Assembly: GCA_949152475.1 (NCBI GenBank)
Contig: OX424560.1
Location: 41,472,219-41,536,218 of the forward strand
Source of the DNA: Terebella lapidaria
Lineage: Eukaryota > Annelida > Polychaeta > Terebellida > Terebellidae
Length of the DNA: 64,000 nucleotides
Direction of reading: 5' to 3'
Below, piece by piece: positions 56,510-64,000 of the stretch. The notes below the pieces were generated by a model, which saw nothing but the letters and a program-made list of their open reading frames with translations, was not told the origin of the DNA and did no database searches. The position numbers were made by a program, and so were the translations under genes. The stretch's first letter is position 1, and every line of letters starts with the position of its first letter.

Positions 56510-57952
56510 CTACAGCCACATCGCCCGCCGCCTACACACGCTCAGCTTTGGTGCCGCATTCCCGATCATCACACTGCGGGTGCAATGAAGCCTGTAGCAC
56601 AGCCGTCGGGACAGGACTTCGATCTGGGCTGCTAGATCCTCGTCCGCGATGATGTCACTGCAGTCCAGTAGAAGCTGGGTCAGGGTCGCTGTGTCACCGA
56701 TTAGGGTTGGGTCACCAATCAGGTTGCAGATCTCGATCAGGATCGGGTCACGTGTAGCTGACAGTCCGCGGCAGAGCAAGAGGAAGTGCTGAGTGTCCTC
56801 ATCTGGATCTCCACACAGGGGGCAGCACTGTTTGTGTTTTCGGCCAGCCACACGGCAAGAGTGTAGTGGGTAGCGTGACACCAACAACTTCGCCTTCACG
56901 GTTGCCTTTGAAACCTCCAGACTGCTCTGTCCAGCGAGTCTCCACACTCTGTGGGCGCGCCCTAGTGCGCAGTGACCAACCACCAGGTATTGTAGTGAGG
57001 ATCTGCCAGAGGCATCTTCCTTCAGATCGGCTTCCCATAGGGCTCTGACGGCTTCATGTGTCTGCCTGTGCCACTGGCGTTTTCCTGGCGGATTGTGGAG
57101 GAGTTCGAGTACTGAGGGCAGATCATACTTGGACAGGATGGCCTGGACATACGACACCCAGCTCCTACTCCCTTGGTCCTTCATCACTACTTGGCGGAGA
57201 AGGACGTCTCGCTCGACAGAGTCCAGACGCCTTGTCATGGATGCAGTGAATGACAGTATGTTCAGGTGTATCTGTCCCTCAAGTGGTATGGCGCCAGCCA
57301 ACAGGTATACAGCTGAGTTTGCTGTAGAGTCTGGGAGGTGTTGACAGCTACGGAGATACCCTCTGTACATGGTCTCCAGTTTTTTGATGTCGGCTCCACT
57401 AAGGACCAGGCTTTCCAACCCAAATGTGAGTCGTGGGACAATGTACGTGTTCAGGATCTTGACATTGACATCGCGGCTAACTCCGTTCAGACCATGCAGC
57501 CCAGCCCCGATGAGGCTGTAGGCCGTGCGTCTTGCGAGCTGGACTCGGGCGTCAATGGTCACTCGGTTTTTCCCGTCAGTTGTACGTACAATGCCCAGAT
57601 GTTTCTCTTGGTCAGTCAGTTCTATGGCCGTGTCATAAAGCAGGACTTCCTCTCTGGAGGCTGAGGGTTTCAGTTGGGAGACAATCATTTTTGTTTTGGT
57701 CTTACTGAAGGTGAATCTCTCTCTGCTTGCATCAGCTGCCGCTTCATTCACTAGAGCCTGAATACCATCCCGGCTGTGACTCATCAGCGCTATGTTGTCG
57801 GCACACATGACTGCACCCATGTTGATGTGGCCGATACGGAGCTGATCTGGAGAATTAGTCAGCCTTGACAGAAGCGGAACCGAGCGGTTGTTAAAAAGGA
57901 CTGTGGAGCTCACACCACCTTGCCGGATACCCTGACCTTCTGGGAATGGCAT
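56510..57952 (-). mobile_element. LINE, 5'-truncated, with a 480-codon uninterrupted RT C-terminal part
   Basis: The frame starts inside the reverse transcriptase (GIRQGGVSS; MCADNIALMSHSRDG corresponds to the catalytic box with CADN in place of xADD). It continues through a long thumb/connection region and ends with a CCHC knuckle CPLCGDPDEDTQHFLLLC typical of LINE C-termini. Upstream of 57952 no RT start is visible, so it is 5'-truncated like most LINE copies. It is a non-LTR type different from the CR1/L2-like fragments here. The Asp-to-Asn change in the catalytic box suggests an inactive enzyme. Confidence 0.85.
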
Positions 57953-59156
57953 GGAGACATCGCCCTATTTCGTTACGTTATGATATTTTTAGAAATTTAC
58001 ATTTTGATTGCGTCATTGCGAAAACTAGATAGATCTAGTAAAAGTATTATATTATTACATTTTATTATGTGTGTTATAATTTTTCATATCTAATGAATGG
58101 TTTCGTGAAAGATTTGATCTTTGTAGAACTGTAAGGTTTAAAAAAAATATCTTAAGCCATATTTTCCCAGGGTGCATTGGCTGTGCAGTATTTGAGACAT
58201 CGCTTCCGGCGTAAGGATCTGAAAAATTATCTTGTAAAAATAAGTGTATCTACCACATATTTGCATGTCCTGGTGTTTGATGTATATTATTACTCATACA
58301 CAATATGTTGTTATTTGTTCTAGATCTCTACCTGATATTTCATGAAATTTAGGATTTGCATGATTATCAATTCTGCGATGGTGTGTCAGACAGTGTGTCC
58401 TTGACATGACATCGTTTATTGACACATAGTGGTCCCACGATTAGCGAAAACTGTAATCGATTAATTGTTGCCTTCTAACCGAACCGTAACCGATTAATTG
58501 TTACTGATGCCAATTTTTGTTAAAAGTCAGATACTGACTGATTGATGAAGTCTAAACAGTGCTATAGGCAGGTGCTGTATTCATCGACCCCTTACGGCTG
58601 TTTTTCCACATTTAGGTGTTCATTTGGCGTTTTCAATCAGACAAAAACAACATATTAAAAATAATTTGAATGTTTTCTATTGAACCATGACAAATTTCAT
58701 AACAAATTCCAGAAGAAAACGTATTAGAAGCGAGGGAAATACACCGGATTCAGACGATTTTGACAAAGTCGTAATCAACGACCCCTGGTGAATATTAAAG
58801 AAAATCTATGATTTAGCTCACCAAACTTGACTAAAATAGTTCATATTCAATGAACACCTAGCATGCGTTTTCGTTTGACCAAGTCTTCAACTGGCGCTGA
58901 GATTGAGAGGGGTCGATGATTACAACAGGGGTCGTTGAAAGTGCACGCGACTATAAACTGACAGGTTGACCAGCTACTATACTGACGATGAGTTTGAGGC
59001 ATCGTGTTCTGCACAAGTCAAGTCAAGACACGTCACACAGAATTAGTACTTAGTTTCAGCTTGATTTGCGTCCTTACATGAAATAATATGGGAATATAAT
59101 GAATTATTATGCTGATTAAATTTACGGTCAAGACTATCGATTACTACGGAAGCATA

Positions 59157-61026
59157 TTAGGGCCACATGAGTTTTTTTAAAATTCCATTTGTCGACTTAT
59201 TATCTCGATAAATCGAGTCAGTTAACTCGATAAATCGAGATATTACCTCGATAAATCGACTTAATATCTCGATAAATCGAGATATTATCTCGATAAATCG
59301 AGTTAATTTTCTCGATAAATCATGTTAATTATCTCAATGAATCGAGATAGTATCTCGATAAATCGACTTATAAGACTCAAACATTTAAAGTACAAGTAAA
59401 ATGAATATGCATCGACCATAATATAAGCGAGCCATACCATTTCATTGGTTACCTTGGCAACAAATGGACAAAGCAAATATACTGATCACTCATATTGAAA
59501 ACTATATGGAGTATATGATTAACAGTCATTACATTAATCTCTGAAATAATACCAAACTATCCAATTGAAGAAGCCGTACAGATTCATAACTTTACGAATA
59601 TACCTCATTCCATGTTTAATAGCTAAATAATTTTTAAAAAACAAAACAATTATACCACAATCATTCATGAACATGTTGCATCTTTCTAAGAGATAGTAAT
59701 ATAGTAACCTCACTATAGTTTTTAATTCGGTAGTTTGGTCTGTATTGTTCAATATTTAACTTTATAATGGTCCATCATTTAAGCCTATTCAACACAGTGT
59801 TTAAAAGTACTAGGAACATGAAAATATGATGTAAGCTCAGATTCAAGCACCATGTGAGCTGATCAGAACGGCTTTTACAGCATGTGAATATCTCAATTCT
59901 TTCAAAAGTTACAGTGCTTCAAAGTTCAGATTACCCACTATACAATTTGGGAAATCATATAGCTCATTAATATGCAAATTTGTATGCATGACGTCACAGG
60001 GGGAACATTTTTTAATTAGTTGGTTTTACTGGCATATTAAAGTCTTTAGAAATTGCAATTATTCAACAAAGCTTATTCCACATGCTCTCCATGATTGATA
60101 GTCAATGAATTTCATATCCGGATAGTTGCCAAGGTCACCAGTGTTGATATAAAGCCCCTAGCAACCAGGTTGCTATGGCCCAAATCCACAGTCCTATCGA
60201 TGAAAAAACGAAACCAAAGGTGAAAATGGATTGACTTTACATGCCTTATTAATATACAATAACCAAAATCTGTCAAAACCCCTGTTTCTGGTAGTTAGGG
60301 CCCATAGCAACCAGTGGTTGCTAGGGACTCCAGCAGGTGAATAGTCACCATGGCAACAATAAAATTTTGAATAACACTGATTATTGACCATTCCTATCAA
60401 TGTGTAAATTTTAGGTTTGCAATAATTCTGACCAGAACAATTATATTGAGACTCAAACTTGCCTAATTAAAAACATTCCCCCTTCTACGTCACGAATACC
60501 TCATTTGCATACTAATTAGCTTCTCCAAAAATCCAGAAGTGTTCAATCCAGCATATGTTATATCCTGCCAACATGTGACATTCAAATCGCCATAACTTTT
60601 TAACCAATAGAGATATTGGGATGCGGTAAACAACATTTTACTCAGCAAAACTAGATCTCTCATCTGAGTTCAATTCATATTTTCACGTTCCTAGTACTTT
60701 TTAATATGAATAATGTGACTCGAAACATATTTCCATTTTACTTGAACTTTAAATGCCCAAGACATAAGTCGATTTATCGAGATAATTAACTCGATTTATC
60801 GAGATAACTAACTTGATTTATCGAGATAACTAACTCGATATATCAAGATAATAAGTCGATTTATCGAGATAATTAAGTCGATTTATCGAGATAAATATCT
60901 CAATTTATCAATTTAATAATAAGTCGATTTATCGAGATAATATCTCGATTTATCGTGATAATATCTCGATTTATCTACATAATAAGTCGACAAATTGAAT
61001 TGAAAAAAAAACTCATGTGGCCCTAA
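59157..61026. mobile_element. Middle TIR element with TCGATAAATCGA repeats (TA target)
   Basis: The inverted ends TTAGGGCCACATGAGTTTTT are flanked by TA. Inside both ends are long runs of the palindromic motif CTCGATAAATCGAG or TCGATTTATCGA (59205-59370 and 60765-60985). No coding capacity. Confidence 0.75.
59805..60700. mobile_element. Inner TIR element (TTAA target)
   Basis: The inverted ends AAGTACTAGGAACATGAAAA and AAAGTACTAGGAACGTGAAA are each bordered by TTAA, as in piggyBac or Kolobok elements. The interior has short inverted blocks around GTTGCTATGG/CCATGGCAAC and no coding capacity. A relative enters at 63851 and is cut by the window edge. Confidence 0.75.
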
Positions 61027-61260
61027 TACGCTTTCGTGGATTACAGATTTTGTAACCGATTAATAGCATTAACCTAATCGCAGACGTTTAATCGTCTACT
61101 CGTGGGACCACTAGTTGACATTGTTGTTGTGGTAGCATGCATTAAGCTTTGCTATGTGTGTAATCGTTTTGTCATGTTTCGCACATTGTACTATCAACGA
61201 CAATGGTGTTCGGGTTTAACATGTTTAAGTCCCAGCTCGGAAATAGGCATGTCGCCTTTA

Positions 61261-61473
61261 CGAGCCATCTGTCCTAAATTCGCCGCGTTCCGAAATTCGC
61301 CAACATGGTTTTTAGGCCTTGTAATGCAAATGACACCAAACAGTTATATCATCAGTTGAGACTCTGATTTTCAATCTTTGTACCAGCAGTTTGTTTTCCA
61401 CAAAACAAGTTTCTGAGCTATGATAATGAGTTGGCGAATTTTGGGATGCGGCGAATTTAGGACAGATGGCTCG
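61261..61473. mobile_element. 213-bp MITE with about 45-bp inverted repeats (TA target)
   Basis: The ends begin CGAGCCATCTGTCCTAAATT and stay inverted-paired through TTCGCCAAC, flanked by TA. The high arm identity implies recent origin. Tc1/mariner-type by target site. Confidence 0.85.
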
Positions 61474-61790
61474 TATGACACACATGCAGACTAGACTGTA
61501 CAATACAGTACATGTAGACCGTCGACTTCACTGTTGAGGTTTGCCCGACCATCTAGGTGTTATACATCATCAAGCCGATCGCCACTCGCCGGTGAACCTG
61601 TGATATAACTGTCAGTGAATCGTCTCAAAAAAACGTCGGTGAATTGTCCCGTCGGTGAAACGTCTAGCATTTGATCTGATGATGATGACAAGTTGTGAAA
61701 CTTATTAGATCCAAAGAAAGTTTTCATACATCTAGATCTAGACTAATCTAGAATCAACAACATGTTGATCTAGTGAAGCGTATATTACGT

Positions 61791-62010
61791 GGAGTGAGTG
61801 GCGCAGTGGTAAGGCGTCGGACTCGTAATCCAAAGATCATGGGTTCGAGTCTCGAGCTGGACTGCTGTGCCATTTCACTAGTGTCCTTAGGCAAGGCATT
61901 TACCACTAATGTGTCTATCTTCACCCAGGATTAAATGGGTACCGGTTGATAATGGGTGTTGTATAGAGCGCTCTGAGTAGGTATGGTCACCCATTTTGAA
62001 AGACTAAACC
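61791..62010 (+). mobile_element. tRNA-derived SINE (tRNA-Thr-like head)
   Basis: The A box TGGCGCAGTGGTAAGG, an anticodon-like loop CTCGTAA (CGT, Thr) and the B box GGTTCGAGTC are tRNA-spaced, but the acceptor and T stems do not pair. A SINE body follows with GCGCTCTGAGTAGGTA. Confidence 0.7.
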
Positions 62011-63199
62011 TACACAGAAAGTGAACATACCATGAGAAAGCTGAGAATCTCAGTATTTCAGATCTGTTTTTGTTTTTACTCTGCCTTCAAAATTGACAAA
62101 GTTACAGAACTTTGAATGACACACCCGTAGGTCCCCAAAATTGGTCGAAAAGTTAAAATTTGGCCCAAAAAATGTTTTGCAATGTAGATAGTAAAAATAT
62201 TTCTTTTTAATCATCATCACTATACTAGTTTGAAGCACAGACATATACTGAATTGAAAAAATACCAGGTTATGTGGAAATATTGATACTGAGAGTCTGTA
62301 TACACCCAAGAGTACAGGTACCCTCTAGAAATTTTGAGCACTGTTTGTTTAAAAATAGAGAATAATATGTTTGTTCCACCACTTTTTGCCTTTTTTGTCA
62401 CATGATACAATACAGAAGTAAGGTTAAACACTCAAACATGACATTTCAGGACACTGAATAAAAAATAACCAACAAAAGCCCCCTTTTATCTGTGTTTATA
62501 ACAAAAATATGAAAAAAAAACAGAAACAAGAACTGTCTTTTAAAAAAACATTTGAGGAAATGCAGGGAAAAATTGTGTAGAAAAATAAACTTGATCCAAG
62601 AGGCATGGGCATAGAATGATGATGTTTACAATAATTCTCAAGCGTGTTTCAAATTTTTCTCAATCATCCTGAACAGCATGCATCGAGTTCATGTGGCCCT
62701 CGCATACCACACCGCGGGTCCAACGTAACACATAGGCTCCGCTAAAAAAAAAAGTTCCCCAAAATGGCCTACCCCCACCAACTTCAAATGCCAAATACGG
62801 CAAAAGCGCTGAAAAGCGCCAGCTAATTCTAGGCAAATAGTTCACTGAAATATTTAACTTTGTTGTAATATATGTCTCCACAATGCGAAATACTGCGAAG
62901 TTGTTAAATTTTGTCAATTTCCAACATTTCACATTGTCGTTCTCACTTTCGTTGCTCACCATGTGGAAGTTCGACTGTGTACACAAGTTTCAATGACGTA
63001 TACACATGGATCAATATCTTCTGGAATTGATTAATATGACGTTGTTATACATACGTCAAGGGAAACACCCAGATTTCCCTCCCAAAATGGCCCACCCATT
63101 GGGCGCCATTTTCGTCACTTGAAGGGGACACTTTCTGGCACAAAAAAATTTCCGCGATGCGAGCGCCATCTGACGAACGCGCCCATACCTAGTGTTGCT
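62011..63199. other. Intergenic stretch, no supported gene
   Basis: AT-rich, short open frames only; nothing recognised. Confidence 0.4.
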
Positions 63200-63320
63200 G
63201 CTCCAAGTACCGTACAATTACTCAGACTGGGGTTAAAGTGTAAAGTACCTTTGATAGAGGATTTAGTTCGGCTGAAAAGAGCGCTATATCAAATCTGATA
63301 ACTTTAACTTTAACTTTGAT
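63200..63320 (+). mobile_element. SINE 3' tail fragment
   Basis: The AAAGAGCGCTATATCAAATC body and a (TTTAAC)n-type tail at 63300 resemble SINE 3' ends. No tRNA-like head remains. Confidence 0.45.
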
Positions 63321-63850
63321 CAGGTGATGACCCAGAGCATGACGCAGAGCAGATGTTGGATAAAGCACACAAAGTTACGACTCGTCGGGAAATCGCCACG
63401 GTGTATCCCACACAAAAATATGACATGTGATTCTCTGTCTCAGATTGCCCATATGGGTATATGGGTTGCATGAGCAACCCATGTACTTGACTCTGTTGCT
63501 TGTTGATTGACATGCTTAAATTCTGTTTATATGACCAGCTGAATAATCGACGGCCGATTCATGTGTAGATCTACTAAGTGCCCGGATTGGCTAATCCGTC
63601 ATTGATGTGGTTTGTCGTGATTGACTGATGATTGAGAGACAATTGGGCTTTCCTGTAAAAATCTCCTGGGCAATTTCATTCCATGCATTACCATAAAATT
63701 AATACAGTGACAGACATAAGGAGTCTTATAGGTGTTGCCATTGTCAAGGACTAATATATGGCTATACCATTCTGTTTGAAATCCTATACATGTTGTTGGG
63801 TTCCCATTTCAGAAATGATTTTTCAGCATTTATCATTTTGTGTTAATTAA

Positions 63851-64000
63851 AGTACCAGTATAGTGAAAATTTGATGTGAATGTATATGAAAGATCTCATT
63901 AATCTGAGCAAAATGGTTTTTACGGCATGTAAATATCACAATCCGTTCAAAAGTTATAGCACTTTGAAGACTGAAATCGGCAAATTTGCTTTTTCAAAAC
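63851..64000. mobile_element. Left end of a second copy of the TTAA-type element, cut by the window edge
   Basis: Begins AGTACCAGTATAGTGAAAAT directly after TTAA, and matches the start of 59805-60700 through blocks GTAAATATCACAATCCGTTC and AAAAGTTATAGCACTTTGAA. Confidence 0.65.

Larger units (their letters stand above)
58427..61114. mobile_element. Outer TIR element of a three-level nest (8-bp-type target site)
   Basis: The inverted ends are TAGTGGTCCCACGATTAG and TAGTGGTCCCACGAGTAG. The flanks TTGACACA and TTGACATT match at 6 of 8 positions, compatible with a hAT-type duplication. Subterminal GATTAATTGTT/AACCGATTAAT repeats occur at both ends. It contains 59157-61026. Confidence 0.6.

Noticed and set aside
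61791-61865. Functional tRNA-Thr gene
   Set aside because: The anticodon-like loop is present, but the T stem and acceptor stem fail to pair; SINE head.

Overview
This window is animal nuclear DNA: split genes with GT-AG introns, AATAAA poly(A) signals, and more mobile-element sequence than gene sequence. The two genes I can name, SCAP and eEF1B-beta, are animal genes. AT-rich intergenic DNA, frequent 'taggcctaggcc' and 'tctagatctaga' strings, large minisatellites and crowded short inverted-repeat elements suggest a marine invertebrate (lancelet, hemichordate, echinoderm or mollusc grade). I cannot fix the phylum from this sequence alone.

Layout. Positions 232-3421 (minus) hold the first 11 coding exons of SCAP, the sterol-sensing escort of SREBP; the gene runs off the left edge. 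Directly upstream of its start codon is a 4.1-kb minisatellite of 48-bp units (3651-7759) that swallowed and then duplicated a 145-bp insertion. Short TIR elements follow (8.2-9.1 kb). A GC-rich, broken Ty3/Gypsy-type LTR retrotransposon lies at 10671-21024, with internal duplications and a 294-bp palindrome. A 33-bp tandem array sits at about 22828-23130.

A four-exon gene on the plus strand (25051-34679) encodes a small secreted or mucin-like protein with a PAN/apple-like domain and a Cys-rich tail. Its 8.4-kb first intron is a nest of transposons: a hAT element containing a Harbinger-type element, which contains a hAT-type MITE, followed by a CR1/L2-like LINE fragment. A second, inverted copy of the Harbinger-type element follows the gene (34917-36568). 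A 2.5-kb 33-bp minisatellite covers about 38620-41090.

The eEF1B-beta gene (EEF1B2 orthologue; minus, six exons, 224 codons) spans 42941-48152. Its large first intron carries a perfect-TIR, perfect-TSD element filled by about 165-bp tandem units, and a TTAA-flanked element containing a LINE tail. The right third holds a decayed LINE, two tRNA-derived SINEs, a broken pogo/Tigger transposon (52732-55256), a LINE with a 480-codon open frame (minus, 56510-57952), and a three-level nest of TIR elements (58427-61114).

The host genes look unrelated in function. SCAP is an ER/Golgi sterol sensor, eEF1B-beta is the guanine-nucleotide exchange subunit for eEF1A, and the third gene is an extracellular protein. 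I found no cluster resembling a dedicated new gene system. The most unusual content is structural: transposon-in-minisatellite chronology, transposon-borne satellite formation, deep nesting with readable target-site duplications, and a long palindrome inside a retroelement.
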